Shown here in pieces: positions 28,535 to 38,998 of a DNA stretch of 64,000 nucleotides. The translations under genes and the position numbers were made by a program. The notes under the pieces were generated by a model. The model searched no databases, was not told the DNA's origin, and was given only the letters and a program-made list of their open reading frames with translations. Source of the stretch: Clostridium aestuarii (GTDB lineage Bacteria; Bacillota; Clostridia; Clostridiales; Clostridiaceae); contig NZ_JAPQER010000002.1 of NCBI RefSeq assembly GCF_026735135.1, positions 496,001-560,000 on the forward strand. Direction: 5' to 3'. Position 1 is the stretch's first letter, and every line of letters begins with the position of its first letter.

Positions 28535-28801
28535 TTAATTAAGCTTATCCTGTTCTAAACATAATGTTTCATATGCTTCTGTTACCATTTCAAATTCATC
28601 TTCATCATCTATAGTTACAAAAATGTCTTCACCTTTATCATCTTTATCTATTTTAAATGCTACAGCTTCAACCTCATCACCTTCTGTAGGTGCAACAATT
28701 ACATATTCGCTATCTTCAATATCGAATTTCATAATAAGTTCAAATTCTACTTCATTGTTTTCTTCATCTCTTAATATAATTGTATTTATATTATTTTCCA
28801 T
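28535..28801 (-). CDS. DUF1292 domain protein (YrzB-like)
   Basis: An 88-residue, very acidic cytoplasmic protein with the DUF1292 pattern: DEENNEVEFELIMKFDIEDSEYVIVAP, then DDEDEFEMVTEAYE. Its function is unknown. The start is ATG at 28801, with AAAGGAG seven bases before it; the ATG at 28807 lies too close to that site. The neighbours ruvX, ireB and alaS match the conserved Bacillus set alaS-yrzL-yrrK-yrzB, which is its best identification. Confidence 0.85.
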   Translation of the reverse strand: MENNINTIILRDEENNEVEFELIMKFDIEDSEYVIVAPTEGDEVEAVAFKIDKDDKGEDIFVTIDDEDEFEMVTEAYETLCLEQDKLN

Positions 28802-28838
28802 AATCATTCTCCTTTAACAATATAATTCAAATATCAAA

Positions 28839-29249
28839 TTACCTAATACTATCTAAATATCCTTGTAAAATATACGTAGCAGCTATTTTATCTACTAGTT
28901 TTTTCCTTTTAGCCCTTGACAAATCAGCTTGTAACATAGCTCTATTCGCTGCTGCTGTTGTAAGTCTTTCATCCCACATTTTTACAGGCAACTGAATGCT
29001 TTCTTTTATCAATTCAGAAAATTTCAAAGCTTTTTCTCCTTGAATTCCTATTGTTCCATTCATATTTTTAGGAAGTCCACAAACAAATTCCTCAACACTA
29101 TATTCATTACAAATTTTAACTAATTCATTTATATCATATTCTTCATTTTTTCTATTTATTGTTGTAATCCCTTGTGCTGTAATTCCTAGAGGATCACTTA
29201 TAGCAACCCCTATAGTTCTATCTCCGATATCTAATCCAAGTATTCTCAT
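28839..29249 (-). CDS. ruvX: Holliday-junction resolvase-like protein RuvX (YqgF)
   Basis: RNase H-fold protein; homologues act on Holliday junctions or in 16S rRNA 5' maturation. The N-terminal [20 protein letters not shown] holds the first catalytic Asp (residue 6 or 9). A glutamate region [14 protein letters not shown] and [14 protein letters not shown] follow, with the late Asp in [18 protein letters not shown]. At 136 residues it is a full-length family member. It is separated from ireB by a terminator-like hairpin. Confidence 0.94.
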   Translation of the reverse strand: MRILGLDIGDRTIGVAISDPLGITAQGITTINRKNEEYDINELVKICNEYSVEEFVCGLPKNMNGTIGIQGEKALKFSELIKESIQLPVKMWDERLTTAAANRAMLQADLSRAKRKKLVDKIAATYILQGYLDSIR

Positions 29250-29285
29250 GAAGTATCTCCTCTATTGCATATTGTGTGTAATGTT

Positions 29286-29313
29286 AAAATAAAAATGCCC
29301 AAAAGGGCATTTT
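29286..29313 (-). terminator. Terminator after ireB
   Basis: Minus-strand AAATGCCC / GGGCATTT (29305-29312 with 29293-29300), 4-nt loop, T-rich tail TTTATTTT. It overlaps the ireB stop. ruvX starts 37 bp later, so read-through or a separate promoter is needed for it. Confidence 0.85.
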
Positions 29314-29563
29314 ATTTTATTGATAAATAAGCTTTAAGAACTTCTTCTAGAATTTCATCTCTTTCCAATTTTCTTACTAAAGCTCGAGCGCCATTATAAT
29401 TAGTAATATACGTAGGATCACCTGAGATTATGTATCCTACTAATTGATTAATAGGATTATATCCATTCTCCTTCAAAGCATCATTAACTTGCGTTAATAT
29501 AGTTCTTGTTAAATCTTCTTTATTCTTTTGAATGTCAAATTGCATAGTGTTATCAATATTCAT
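29312..29563 (-). CDS. ireB: IreB family regulatory phosphoprotein (DUF965)
   Basis: Small 83-residue protein. In Enterococcus, IreB is phosphorylated on N-terminal threonines by the PASTA kinase IreK and lowers cephalosporin resistance. The family pattern is clear: M-N-I-D-N-T-M-Q-F, then [47 protein letters not shown]. Threonines at positions 6, 19 and 22 are candidate phosphosites. It sits between alaS and ruvX, the usual place. Confidence 0.92.
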   Translation of the reverse strand: MNIDNTMQFDIQKNKEDLTRTILTQVNDALKENGYNPINQLVGYIISGDPTYITNYNGARALVRKLERDEILEEVLKAYLSIK

Positions 29564-29650
29564 AACTGCTTCACCCCTTTTTTAAGCCGTGCAGTTTCGA
29601 GTTATAATTCCCTTTAAAATTATTATAACCTATATCAAATAAAAAGTATA

Positions 29651-32290
29651 CTATTTTACTGAATCTTCCACAATTTTTTCTGCTTGTTTTATGGCTTCAT
29701 TTAACTTCTCTGGAAGTTTTCCACCAGCTTGTGCCATATCTGGTCTTCCACCACCGCCACCACCAGCGATTTTTGCAATTTCTTTAATTATTTTTCCACA
29801 ATGAACTCCCTTATCTAAAGCATCTTTAGTTGCCATCGCTATAAATTGAACCTTGTCACCATTAGTGCTACCAAGCACAACTAATCCGCTGTTCATCTTA
29901 CTTTTTATTTTATCTGCTAAATCTCTTAATGCATTTCCATCAACATCTTTCAAAGCAGCTGCTGCATATTTCATTCCTTTTATTTCTTTAATACTATTCA
30001 ATATTTCATCTTCTGCTCCACTAGCAATTTTAGATTTGAGCATTAATATTTCTCTATCTTTTTCTTTGATTTCTACTACTTGTTGGTTCAACTTGCCTAT
30101 TATATCTTTTTCTGAACATTTAAGTGATTGTGAAACCTCTTTTAAAAGTTCAGCTTTTCTTTCAATAAACTCTAAAGCACTAGTTCCTGTAACAGCTTCA
30201 ATTCTTCTTATTCCAGCAGCTATACCACTTTCTGATACAATCTTAAGCAATCCAATTTTTCCACAGTTTTGTATATGAGTACCACCACAAAGTTCTCTAC
30301 TGAAATCACCCATTTTTACAACTCTTACTTCATCAGCATATTTTTCATCAAATAAAGCCATTGCTCCTGATTCTTTTGCTTCTTCAATAGACATAACCTC
30401 AGTATTAACATCATGTATTTCCATTATTTTTTTATTTACGAGATTTTCAATTGTTTTTAATTCTTCAAATGTTACTGCTGCAAAATGTGTAAAGTCAAAT
30501 CTTAATCTTTCATCATCTACATAAGAACCTGATTGATGCACATGTTCTCCAAGCACTTTTCTTAATACTGCATGAAGCATATGAGTAGCGCTATGATTTT
30601 TAGCAATTTTTTCTCTTCTATCTTTATCAACTTTTAGTATAACCTCATCTTCTACACTTATACTTCCTTTTTCAACTTCCACAAAATGTATTATTTTTCC
30701 TCCAATATTCTTTTTACAATTTTCTACTTTTGCAATAAATCCTTCAGTGAATATTATTCCTGTATCCCCTACTTGACCTCCCATTTCTGGGTAAAAAGGA
30801 GTGTTTTCCACAACTATTATTCCTTTTTGTCCTTCTTCAATAGAAGATACAAATTTGTCATCTTTAATAATTATTTTAACTTTAGATTTTAATTCTAATT
30901 TATTATATCCATCAAATGCAGTCTGTACTTCTGATGAAATTGTATCAAGCACCTTAACATCTGTTCCCATATAAGTACTTTCTTTTCTTGCAGCTCTTGC
31001 TCTTTCTCTTTGAGATTTCATTTCCTTATTAAAACCATCTATATCAATACTTAATTCCTTTTCCTCTAGTATTTCTTTAGTTAATTCAACAGGAAATCCA
31101 TAAGTATCATATAACTTGAAAATTTTATCTCCAGACAATACTTTTTTACCTTCTCGCTCTATTTCATCTACATATACATTTAAAATATCTATTCCAGCAT
31201 CTATAGTTTCATCAAATCTTTGTTCTTCCATTGATATAATTTTTTTAATATATTCTTTCTTTTCCTTTAATTCAGGATATGCATCCCCTGAATTTTCAAC
31301 TATAGTATCTACTATATCAACTAAGAAAGCTTTTTCTATACCAAGTAACCTTCCATGTCTTGCTGCACGTCTTAGCAATCTTCTTAAAACATATCCTCTT
31401 CCTTCATTTGATGGTAGAACTCCATCACTTATCATAAACGAAACACTTCTTATATGATCTGTTATAATTCTAAGTGATACATCTTTTATTGAATCTTCTC
31501 CATATTTAACTCCTGCTAATTCTGAAGATTTTTCAAGAATGCTCTTTATAGTGTCAACTTCAAAAATAGTTTCAACCCCTTGCATAATAGTAGCCATTCT
31601 TTCAAGTCCCATACCTGTATCAATATTAGGATGTGATAATTTATTATACTTACCTTCTTCATCTTTATCAAATTGAGTAAATACAAGATTCCAAAATTCA
31701 ACAGCTCTATCAGCATCTGACTTTTTCATAAAATCTTCTGCTGAAATTATTTCTCCTTCATCTTTATAAAAATGAATTTCTGAACAAGGTCCACACGGTC
31801 CAACTCCATGTTCCCAGAAATTTTCTTCCTTATCTAACCTGAATATGTGCTTAGGATCAACATCTGTTTTATTAGTCCATAGCTCATAAGCTTCATCATC
31901 GTCTAAGTATATAGTTACATATAGTTTGTTTTTAGGAATTTCTAGTACCTCAGTAACAAATTCCCATGCCCAAGGAATAACTTCCTCTTTAAAATAATCT
32001 CCAAAAGAAAAATTTCCAAGCATCTCAAAAAACGTAGCATGCCTTGAAGTTTTACCTACATTTTCAATATCACCAGTTCTAATACACTTTTGACAAGTAG
32101 TAACTCTTGTCTTTGGGGGTGTTTGAAGCCCTGTAAAATATGGCTTTAGAGGTGCCATGCCTGCATTTATAAGCAGTAAACTTTTATCATTTTTGGGTAC
32201 TAATGAATAACTTTTAAGCCTTAAATGCTCCTTACTTTCAAAAAATTTCAAATACGCTTCTCTTACTTCATTTAATCCTAACTTTCTCAT
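29651..32290 (-). CDS. alaS: Alanyl-tRNA synthetase
   Basis: Charges tRNA-Ala. The class II catalytic core has [14 protein letters not shown] (motif 1 side), [19 protein letters not shown] and [19 protein letters not shown] (motif 2). The editing domain has [11 protein letters not shown] plus the zinc-site [12 protein letters not shown]. The C-Ala domain ends with [15 protein letters not shown]. At 879 residues it is the normal length. Expression is controlled by the T-box leader immediately upstream. A weak stem (29601-29629) follows the stop. Confidence 0.98.
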   Translation of the reverse strand: MRKLGLNEVREAYLKFFESKEHLRLKSYSLVPKNDKSLLLINAGMAPLKPYFTGLQTPPKTRVTTCQKCIRTGDIENVGKTSRHATFFEMLGNFSFGDYFKEEVIPWAWEFVTEVLEIPKNKLYVTIYLDDDEAYELWTNKTDVDPKHIFRLDKEENFWEHGVGPCGPCSEIHFYKDEGEIISAEDFMKKSDADRAVEFWNLVFTQFDKDEEGKYNKLSHPNIDTGMGLERMATIMQGVETIFEVDTIKSILEKSSELAGVKYGEDSIKDVSLRIITDHIRSVSFMISDGVLPSNEGRGYVLRRLLRRAARHGRLLGIEKAFLVDIVDTIVENSGDAYPELKEKKEYIKKIISMEEQRFDETIDAGIDILNVYVDEIEREGKKVLSGDKIFKLYDTYGFPVELTKEILEEKELSIDIDGFNKEMKSQRERARAARKESTYMGTDVKVLDTISSEVQTAFDGYNKLELKSKVKIIIKDDKFVSSIEEGQKGIIVVENTPFYPEMGGQVGDTGIIFTEGFIAKVENCKKNIGGKIIHFVEVEKGSISVEDEVILKVDKDRREKIAKNHSATHMLHAVLRKVLGEHVHQSGSYVDDERLRFDFTHFAAVTFEELKTIENLVNKKIMEIHDVNTEVMSIEEAKESGAMALFDEKYADEVRVVKMGDFSRELCGGTHIQNCGKIGLLKIVSESGIAAGIRRIEAVTGTSALEFIERKAELLKEVSQSLKCSEKDIIGKLNQQVVEIKEKDREILMLKSKIASGAEDEILNSIKEIKGMKYAAAALKDVDGNALRDLADKIKSKMNSGLVVLGSTNGDKVQFIAMATKDALDKGVHCGKIIKEIAKIAGGGGGGRPDMAQAGGKLPEKLNEAIKQAEKIVEDSVK

Positions 32291-32325
32291 ATGTAGATTC
32301 CCTCCACGAAAAATAATTTTTATTA

Positions 32326-32570
32326 AAACAAAAAACTCCCATCCCCAAACAAGGGACGAAAGTTTTCCGCGTTACCACCCTAATTATATACAATAATACG
32401 CATTAACATTTAATACGTACCACATACATATCTCTCAAAAAATCACGGCTCTTAGACAGCTTCAATATCCGTTTCAAGAAGTTTTCACCACCCACTTCCT
32501 CTCTTAATGAACCACAATATTTACTAATTCTAGTCATTACCTTACAATATATTTTTATAATAATAAATAC
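32326..32570 (-). promoter_or_regulatory. T-box riboswitch of alaS (alanine specifier)
   Basis: Leader of about 280 nt. The T-box sequence AGGGTGGTAACGCGG lies at 32367-32381, followed by a terminator (CGTCCC...GGGGATG and a T run, 32326-32366). Stem I has the distal-loop motif GGGTGGTGAAAAC, and its 3' side contains GAAGCTG, giving a GCU alanine codon at 32460-32458 followed by a purine. Uncharged tRNA-Ala binding should allow read-through into alaS. Confidence 0.92.
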
Positions 32571-32576
32571 ATTTTG

Positions 32577-32605
32577 ATTATATGAAAAAATAATATTTAT
32601 GTCAA
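32577..32605 (-). promoter_or_regulatory. Consensus sigma-A promoter of alaS
   Basis: TTGACA (32600-32605), 17 bp, TATAAT (32577-32582) on the minus strand, a perfect match. Transcription should start near 32570 and run into the T-box leader. Confidence 0.9.
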
Positions 32606-32777
32606 TATCTTATCTATTACTAAATAATATTATCATTCATTGAATTTATAGCTTTTCTATCCATATTATTATCCTTGAAAATTTTTTAGTCAACATTTGT
32701 CATTATATAGTAATTCTTTGTGAATTTCAATATTTTTATGTGTCAAATATTAAAATTTAAAATTTTTTATTTTCTAT

Positions 32778-32829
32778 ACTTTTATAAAAACTGTCCTTAT
32801 AAAGCTTAATAGCTCAATAAGAACAGTTT
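32778..32829 (-). terminator. Terminator of the isc-mnmA operon
   Basis: Minus-strand AAACTGTTCTTAT / ATAAGGACAGTTT (32817-32829 with 32788-32800, one G-T), then TTTTTATAAAAG. About 40 bp after the mnmA stop. The remaining bases up to the alaS promoter hold nothing I recognise. Confidence 0.85.
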
Positions 32830-32869
32830 ATGTTTACTTTTAGATCAAAAGCATAAATAAGTTCTAATT

Positions 32870-33907
32870 TTATATTACCTCATTAATAATCCCGCCACCT
32901 ATAAGTAAATCTTGAGAATAAAATACAACACATTGTCCTTTGGTTATAGCTCTTTGCTTATCTTTGAATTTAACTTTAACTCTTTTATCTGGTAATATAG
33001 TTATTGTAGCTTTACTTTTTGATGTAGAATAACGAATTTTAGCTTCAACTTCCATTGAATTTTCTAGTTTAGTAAAAGGTATAAAATTAACATCTTTTGC
33101 AATTAAAGTATCTTTAAAAATCTCATCTTCATCACCAATCACTACTTCATTTGTTTTAGAACGTATATCAATTACATATGCCGGTTTCCCAAGAGCTAGT
33201 CCAAGTCCTTTTCTCTGACCTATAGTATAATAAATTATTCCTTTATGTTTACCTATTTTTTTTCCATTCTTATCTATAAAATTTCCTTGCTTTACTTTCC
33301 CTTTTTTAAAATTTTTAATATACTTGCCATGGTCATTATCTGGAATAAAACAAATTTCCATGCTATCTTTTTTGTTATGCACTTCAAGACCTATTTCTTT
33401 AGCTATTTCTCTTATTTCACTTTTTGAATATTCTCCGCAGGGCATTAAAACATGTCTTAAAATATTTTGAGTAAGACCATACAGCATATACGTTTGATCT
33501 TTTCTTTCATCTTCAGCTGCAGTAATTATATATCTTCCATTATACTCTTGTATTTTTGCATAATGTCCTGTTGCTATATAATCTGCTCCTAATTCTTTAG
33601 CTTTATCCAGCATCTCTTCAAATTTTATGAATTTATTACACATAGCACAAGGATTAGGAGTTCTTCCATTCATATATTCATTAGCAAAATAATCAATTAC
33701 AACTCTATTGAATTTATTTCTAAGATCCAATATATAATAAGGAATTTTTAATTTATCTGCAATCTTTTTAGCATCCTGTGAAACATCTATTTCAGAGCAT
33801 AATCTCATTGTAATACCAATAACATCATATCCCTGTTTTTTTAAAAGATATGCTGCAACAGAACTATCTACTCCGCCACTTAAACCTATTAATACTTTCT
33901 TTTTCAT
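32870..33907 (-). CDS. mnmA: tRNA-specific 2-thiouridylase MnmA
   Basis: Makes 2-thiouridine at wobble position 34 of tRNA-Lys, -Glu and -Gln using sulfur from a cysteine desulfurase. The PP-loop [10 protein letters not shown] is at 8-17. The NPCAMCNK segment has C87 and C90, GHYAKI is the ATP-site histidine region, and the second catalytic cysteine is in MEICFIPD (about 190). The length is 345 residues. It lies 23 bp after iscU, so the sulfur donor IscS is encoded in the same operon. Confidence 0.96.
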   Translation of the reverse strand: MKKKVLIGLSGGVDSSVAAYLLKKQGYDVIGITMRLCSEIDVSQDAKKIADKLKIPYYILDLRNKFNRVVIDYFANEYMNGRTPNPCAMCNKFIKFEEMLDKAKELGADYIATGHYAKIQEYNGRYIITAAEDERKDQTYMLYGLTQNILRHVLMPCGEYSKSEIREIAKEIGLEVHNKKDSMEICFIPDNDHGKYIKNFKKGKVKQGNFIDKNGKKIGKHKGIIYYTIGQRKGLGLALGKPAYVIDIRSKTNEVVIGDEDEIFKDTLIAKDVNFIPFTKLENSMEVEAKIRYSTSKSKATITILPDKRVKVKFKDKQRAITKGQCVVFYSQDLLIGGGIINEVI

Positions 33908-33930
33908 CTTTCATCACCTGTTTTATACAT

Positions 33931-34359
33931 TTATTTTCCATGTATTTCATCATGAATAGTTTCTGAATGTTTTTTTGTTTCCCAAGGTTCAAATCCCTGC
34001 TTAATTCTATAATCATTTATCGCTTCATGAATAGCTTCTTCTGCTAGTACCGAACAGTGTATTTTAACTGGTGGAAGCCCATCTAATGCTTCTACTACAG
34101 CTTTATTGCTCAAATTCCATGCTTCTTCTATATTTTTTCCCTTTACAAGTTCTGTAGCCATACTTGAAGATGCTATAGCAGAACCACAGCCAAAAGTCTT
34201 AAACTTAATATCTTCAATTATATCATCTTCAACTTTTATATATATTTTCATTATATCTCCACATTGAGGATTTCCTACTTCACCTATCCCACTTGGTTTT
34301 TTTATTTCCCCAACATTTCTAGGATTTCTAAAATGATCCATAACTTTTTCACTATACAT
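33931..34359 (-). CDS. iscU: Fe-S cluster assembly scaffold IscU/NifU
   Basis: Scaffold on which IscS-derived sulfur and iron form Fe-S clusters. The three ligand cysteines are present: C33 (NPQCGD), C58 (TFGCGSA) and C102 (KIHCSVLAEEA). The length is 142 residues with an N-terminal YSEKVMDHFRNPRNVG. The C-terminal tail is rich in His and acidic residues. Adjacent to iscS (2 bp). There is no IscA, ferredoxin or HscAB here, so this is the minimal clostridial ISC set. Confidence 0.95.
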   Translation of the reverse strand: MYSEKVMDHFRNPRNVGEIKKPSGIGEVGNPQCGDIMKIYIKVEDDIIEDIKFKTFGCGSAIASSSMATELVKGKNIEEAWNLSNKAVVEALDGLPPVKIHCSVLAEEAIHEAINDYRIKQGFEPWETKKHSETIHDEIHGK

Positions 34360-34361
34360 AA

Positions 34362-35552
34362 TTATTTTTCTCCTTTCTCAATAAGATATTGTTCCCAGTA
34401 CGGTGACATTTCTCTTCTTCTTTTAATTATTTGTGGTAAAACATTTATAACATAATCTACATCTTCTTCCGTAGTTCCTTCACCTAAACTTAATCTTAAA
34501 GATCCATGCGCTACTCCATGTGATAATCCTATAGAAAGCAATACATGTGACGCTGAAAGATCTCCTGATGCACAAGCACTTCCTGTAGAAGCGTAAATTC
34601 CTTTATCATCTAAATCTAATAATAAAGTTTCACCTTCAATCCCAACAAAACTCAAATTAACATTTCCCGGAAGTCTTTTTTCTCCTATTGGTCCATTTAT
34701 TTTTGTATCAGATATTCTTTCAGTAAGCTCTTTTATAAGCTTATCTCTAAGTTCTGATATTCTTTTTCCTTCATGTGACATTTCAGAAATTGCAAGTTCT
34801 ACGGCTTTTCCCATTCCAACAATTCCTGGTACATTTTCCGTACTCGCTCTTTTGCCCTTTTCTTGTCCACCGCCATGTATCAAATTTTCTATTTTAACTC
34901 CATGTTTTATATAAAGTGCCCCTACCCCTTTAGGTCCATAAAATTTATGAGATGCCATAGATAATAAATCTATATTCATATCCTTTACATCTATAGGAAC
35001 ATGTGTAACAGCTTGAACAGCATCTGTGTGGAACAAAACATTTCTTTTATTACAAATTTCTCCTATTTGTTTTATAGATTGAATCGCACCTATTTCATTA
35101 TTAGCAAACATTATAGAAACTAAAATAGTTTTATCAGTAATAGCTTCTTTAAGCTCTTCTAAACTAATAAACCCATATTCATCCACTGGTAAATAAGTAA
35201 CCTCAAATCCATTGTTTTCTAAAAATTTACATGTATTTAAAATAGCATGATGCTCTATTTTAGTCGTAATTATATGATTTCCTTTATGTTTATTAGCCCA
35301 AGCCACACCTTTTATAGCCCAGTTATCCGCTTCCGAACCCCCTGCTGTAAAATATATTTCATCAGTTTTAGCATTAATAGCTTTGGACACTCTGTTTCTA
35401 GAAGTGTTTACAACTTTCTTGTTTAAATCTGATAAAGTATATAGTGAAGAGGGATTTCCATAACTCTCATTAAAATAAGGAAGCATCTCTTGTAATACTT
35501 CTTTTCTTGTGTATGTAGTAGCTGCATAATCCATATAAATTTTCTTACCCAT
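34362..35552 (-). CDS. iscS: Cysteine desulfurase IscS (NifS family)
   Basis: PLP enzyme releasing sulfur from cysteine for Fe-S clusters and tRNA thiolation. N-terminal IYMDYAATT, PLP-binding Lys in SHKFYGPKG (about 203), and the mobile catalytic Cys in GSACASGDLSASHVL (about 327). The length is 396 residues. The start is ATG at 35552, with GGAG eight bases upstream; a GTG three codons earlier overlaps that site. Co-transcribed with iscR and iscU. Confidence 0.96.
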   Translation of the reverse strand: MGKKIYMDYAATTYTRKEVLQEMLPYFNESYGNPSSLYTLSDLNKKVVNTSRNRVSKAINAKTDEIYFTAGGSEADNWAIKGVAWANKHKGNHIITTKIEHHAILNTCKFLENNGFEVTYLPVDEYGFISLEELKEAITDKTILVSIMFANNEIGAIQSIKQIGEICNKRNVLFHTDAVQAVTHVPIDVKDMNIDLLSMASHKFYGPKGVGALYIKHGVKIENLIHGGGQEKGKRASTENVPGIVGMGKAVELAISEMSHEGKRISELRDKLIKELTERISDTKINGPIGEKRLPGNVNLSFVGIEGETLLLDLDDKGIYASTGSACASGDLSASHVLLSIGLSHGVAHGSLRLSLGEGTTEEDVDYVINVLPQIIKRRREMSPYWEQYLIEKGEK

Positions 35553-35557
35553 TAATA

Positions 35558-35986
35558 TCACTCCTTATCTTTTAGTATCTTTTTATAATCTTCTACCATA
35601 TCTTGTAATGTTATTGATTTCGTAATACCATCTATGCCTTCTTTTATTTTTCTCCATAAAAGTCTAGTAGAACAACGATCCATATTACTACATTTATTGC
35701 CTTCATCTACACATGCAGAAATTTCTATAGGACCTTCTAAAACTCTTATAACATCTGCTGAAGTAATTTCTTTAGGATTTTTATTTAAAATATAACCACC
35801 TTGAGCTCCTCTAACACTTTTAATAAGTTTAGCTTTTCTAAGTGGTGAAAATAATTGTTCCAAATAACTTTCTGATATCCCCTGTCTTTGGGATATACTT
35901 TTTATAGACACTGGAGCTTCTCCATAATGAATAGCTAGATCCACCATAGCTCTAACCCCGTATCTTCCTTTTGTTGATAATTTCAT
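35558..35986 (-). CDS. iscR: Rrf2-family Fe-S regulator IscR
   Basis: Winged-helix regulator that senses cluster status. The HTH lies in ISQRQGISESYLEQLFSPLRKAKL (about 31-54) and the wing in SVRGAQGGYILNK. Cysteines C92, C99 and C105 form the usual three-Cys cluster site. The length is 142 residues. It is the first gene of iscR-iscS-iscU-mnmA and probably represses its own promoter. Confidence 0.92.
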   Translation of the reverse strand: MKLSTKGRYGVRAMVDLAIHYGEAPVSIKSISQRQGISESYLEQLFSPLRKAKLIKSVRGAQGGYILNKNPKEITSADVIRVLEGPIEISACVDEGNKCSNMDRCSTRLLWRKIKEGIDGITKSITLQDMVEDYKKILKDKE

Positions 35987-36033
35987 TTACTCACCCCTTG
36001 CAATTCCGAGTGTTTTGCTGTGCTTTCACTAGT

Positions 36034-36062
36034 ATAATATCAAACCCGATTATTTTTGTCAA
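36034..36062 (-). promoter_or_regulatory. Promoter of the isc operon
   Basis: TTGACA (36057-36062), 17 bp, TATTAT (36034-36039) on the minus strand. The spacer includes AATCGGGTTTGATATTAT, a likely place for the IscR operator, but I cannot confirm the motif. The -35 overlaps the end of rarA. Confidence 0.72.
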
Positions 36063-36067
36063 CATTT

Positions 36068-37327
36068 TTAGTCTTCTCTATAATATATTTTTGTATCCAT
36101 CTCTCTAGGGAAATACTTTTGTTCTATATAATGTTCCTCATAATTGTGGGGGTTTTTATAACCCCTACTTCCTAATTCTTCAGCTCCAACATAGTGAGTA
36201 TCTCTTAAATGAGCTGGAACTCTATATTGATTATATTTAGCATCTTCTATAGCACTATCTATCGCTTTTAAAACTGAGTTAGATTTATTTGCTTTTGCAA
36301 GGTAAATTATAGCCTGTGCTATAGGTATCCTTGCTTCAGGCATACCTACACTTTCAAGTGCATTCCATGCTGCATGTACAATCAACATCGCATTAGGGTC
36401 TTTCATTCCTATATCCTCTGAGGCATGCACTATTAATCTTCTAACTATAAACCTCGGGTCCTCGCCTCCTACAACCATTCTACCAAACCAATAAAGTGCA
36501 GCATCTATATCAGATCCTCGTATGCTTTTTATAAATGCAGATATAACATCATAGTGATTATCTCCACTTGAATCATAACTTACAACTGGATTTTGTATAC
36601 ATTCTTTTATGCCCTCTTTATTTATAACAATTACTCCATCACTGTTTTTAGTTGTAGATAGTACTGCAAGTTCTAAAGAATTTAGTGCATTTCTAGCATC
36701 TCCGCCTGAAAGTTTAGCCATAAGCTCAATAGAATCATTATCAATATTTATATTTAACTTACCATATCCTCTTTCTGCATCCGTTAAGGCATTTATTAAT
36801 ATGTCCTTAACATCATTTTTTTTAAGTTCTTCCAATTTAAATATTCTTGCTCTACTAATCAACGCCCTATTTAAATGAAAATACGGATTTTCTGTAGTAG
36901 CACCTATTAATACCACACCGCCCTTTTCCACAGCATCTAAAAGAGCATCCTGTTGCGTTCCTTTTTTTAACGCATGAATTTCATCGATAAAAAACATTGT
37001 CTTTTTTCCATAAAACTTCAATAATTCCTCTGCTTTTTTTATACACTCTCTTATTTCTTTAACACTTATAGATGTAGCATTTAATTTAATAAACTCACAT
37101 TTTGTTTCCAAAGATATCACATGTGCTAGAGTTGTTTTACCAACTCCTGGAGGACCAAACAAAATTAAAGAAGTTAAATTATCATTTTCTATAAGTCTTC
37201 TAAGTAATCTACCTTTACCTATTATATTTTTTTGACCAAAGATTTGATTTAAATTTTTAGGTCTCATTTTTTCAGCTAAAGGTTTTTTATTATTATTTTT
37301 ACTCATTGCAAGATCAAATAAATCCAT
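36068..37327 (-). CDS. rarA: Replication-associated recombination protein RarA (MgsA)
   Basis: AAA+ clamp-loader-like ATPase acting at stalled forks. N-terminal PLAEKMRPKNLNQIFGQKNI, Walker A FGPPGVGKTT (about 58-67), Walker B MFFIDEIHA, sensor 1 IGATTENPYFHLN, sensor 2 GDARNALNSLELA, and the C-terminal tetramerisation domain with GGEDPRFIVRRLIVHASEDIG and DAKYNQYRVPAHLRD. The length is 419 residues. It is transcribed ahead of the isc operon without a visible terminator between. Confidence 0.95.
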   Translation of the reverse strand: MDLFDLAMSKNNNKKPLAEKMRPKNLNQIFGQKNIIGKGRLLRRLIENDNLTSLILFGPPGVGKTTLAHVISLETKCEFIKLNATSISVKEIRECIKKAEELLKFYGKKTMFFIDEIHALKKGTQQDALLDAVEKGGVVLIGATTENPYFHLNRALISRARIFKLEELKKNDVKDILINALTDAERGYGKLNINIDNDSIELMAKLSGGDARNALNSLELAVLSTTKNSDGVIVINKEGIKECIQNPVVSYDSSGDNHYDVISAFIKSIRGSDIDAALYWFGRMVVGGEDPRFIVRRLIVHASEDIGMKDPNAMLIVHAAWNALESVGMPEARIPIAQAIIYLAKANKSNSVLKAIDSAIEDAKYNQYRVPAHLRDTHYVGAEELGSRGYKNPHNYEEHYIEQKYFPREMDTKIYYRED

Positions 37328-37441
37328 TAATAATCCCTACCTTTTAAATAATATAGCAAAATCATATTACCATAATAAACATAATTTAAAAACTCCATAC
37401 AATATTTTAATTATATAATTTACAAATCAATGGGTTCAACC

Positions 37442-37482
37442 AAAATAAAAAAGCTTAGATGCTTTCACATCCAGCTTTTCAT
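37442..37482 (-). terminator. Terminator after the EAL-domain gene
   Basis: Minus-strand AAAAGCTGGATG / CATCTAAGCTTTT with a small bulge, followed by TTTTATTTT, about 30 bp past the stop. Confidence 0.75.
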
Positions 37483-37504
37483 ATTATATTTTAAATTTTA
37501 AAAT

Positions 37505-38737
37505 CTATATACTTATATCATTGGGATTAAAATCTATGCATAATATATAATTTTCATTATCTTTATTTGCAAATATAGAAGATATGGTTATACATAAATT
37601 TCCAGTAGCTAGAGAAATATACGGCTCAGTTATGTATTTACTTAACCCCATATTTTTTAAGAAATAATAGTATTTTTTTAAAGAATGATTTGTCCCCCTT
37701 TTAGCAGGGTGAAATATAAGTGCTTTTTGAGAAAGCATGTTCTTATAATGAGTAAAAGTATCACTTACTTGAACTCCATCTTTATTTAGTATATAAACAC
37801 ATTCAAAAATATCATAGTCAGAGATTACTTCTTTTAATTTATTGTTAAATTCTTTTTCTCTTACATTAGATAATTCATTTAGTATATTTTCCATAATAGA
37901 CTCATATCTTTTATGTCTAGATTTTTCTATATTAATTTTATCAATCATATAATCTTTATACTTTTTAGCTATGTATTGTACATTTCCCTTTATATTATCC
38001 ATAAACTCATTAGTTATTTCCTGAGATATACCAAAATATTCACCTTTAAGCATATCAGCTCCTAGCTCTATGGTTGTAAATGCCTGCTGCAAGCTTTCTA
38101 TTCCATCTGCAACTACTAATGCCCCAATATTCTTACATAAATTAACAAGCGATTTGAATATCTCTTGTTTATAATAATCTGATTCAATATTTTGAGTTAT
38201 TGCACCACTTATTTTAATTATATCTGGTTCTACGTACGAAATCTTATCTAAATTAGCAAAACCATATCCTATATCACTTAAAGCCACTAAAAACCCTTTG
38301 CTTCTATAATTTGTTGTAAAACTTTTTAAACTTTCTATATCTTCTATATTATCTTCTACAATCTCCAGCACAACATTCTGCGGTTTTAAATTAAATTTAT
38401 TCACTAAATCCATTATTACACCTGAGCCCACAAATTTAGAAATTATAGATGCATTTATATTAATAAATAGAATTTTCTCCTTAGTTTCACAATATAGCTT
38501 ACTAAAACTTTCAACAGCTTTTTCTCTATACAGTCTATCTAAATCTATTATAACATCTTTATTTTTAGCACATTTAATTAGTTCATCAATTGTAACAAAC
38601 TCATCTTTTTGATGACAACCTATACTTGAAACTTCAAATCCAATTACAAGTTGCTTAATTATAGATACTATAGGTTGGAACTTAATTTCTAAATTCTTAT
38701 TTTTTATGATATTATTTATATCTATTTCATTGTTCAT
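37505..38737 (-). CDS. EAL-domain protein with degenerate active site and YkuI-type C-terminal domain
   Basis: EAL domain at about 10-240, then a C-terminal sensor-like domain (about 280-410) with YILNKDGVQVSDT and EPYISLATGNLC, resembling the YkuI_C/PAS-like domain of clostridial EAL proteins. Key phosphodiesterase motifs are altered: EAL reads EVS, DDFG reads SDIG, AEGVE reads ADGIE, and QGY reads KGE. The metal-binding lysine (DIIKIS) and asparagine (FININAS) remain. Cyclic-di-GMP hydrolysis is therefore doubtful, and a binding or regulatory role is more likely. No membrane segment. The length is 410 residues. Confidence 0.85.
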   Translation of the reverse strand: MNNEIDINNIIKNKNLEIKFQPIVSIIKQLVIGFEVSSIGCHQKDEFVTIDELIKCAKNKDVIIDLDRLYREKAVESFSKLYCETKEKILFININASIISKFVGSGVIMDLVNKFNLKPQNVVLEIVEDNIEDIESLKSFTTNYRSKGFLVALSDIGYGFANLDKISYVEPDIIKISGAITQNIESDYYKQEIFKSLVNLCKNIGALVVADGIESLQQAFTTIELGADMLKGEYFGISQEITNEFMDNIKGNVQYIAKKYKDYMIDKINIEKSRHKRYESIMENILNELSNVREKEFNNKLKEVISDYDIFECVYILNKDGVQVSDTFTHYKNMLSQKALIFHPAKRGTNHSLKKYYYFLKNMGLSKYITEPYISLATGNLCITISSIFANKDNENYILCIDFNPNDISI

Positions 38738-38907
38738 TTCAACCCCACCTTACTTTTATATGATAACCATATTACTTAGTTAAATTTTTCTTAATTTTAT
38801 CATATCAAATTTATCGCACTAAAATTTCCTATGTAAAAATTAGTATAATAGCTATTATAAATATAATATCTATTATACCCACATATTGTAACATTAACAA
38901 CTTTTTA

Positions 38908-38936
38908 TTGACATAATTCTATTTATCTCCTATACT
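38908..38936 (+). promoter_or_regulatory. Sigma-A promoter of the nitronate monooxygenase gene
   Basis: TTGACA (38908-38913), 17 bp, TATACT (38931-38936), about 63 bp before the start codon. The 260-bp divergent region 38738-38998 otherwise shows nothing specific for the EAL gene. Confidence 0.82.
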
Positions 38937-38998
38937 TTGATTATCAAATATTTTGTATATCAAACTATTTAAAATTGCATTTAAAAGGAGTAGATAAT

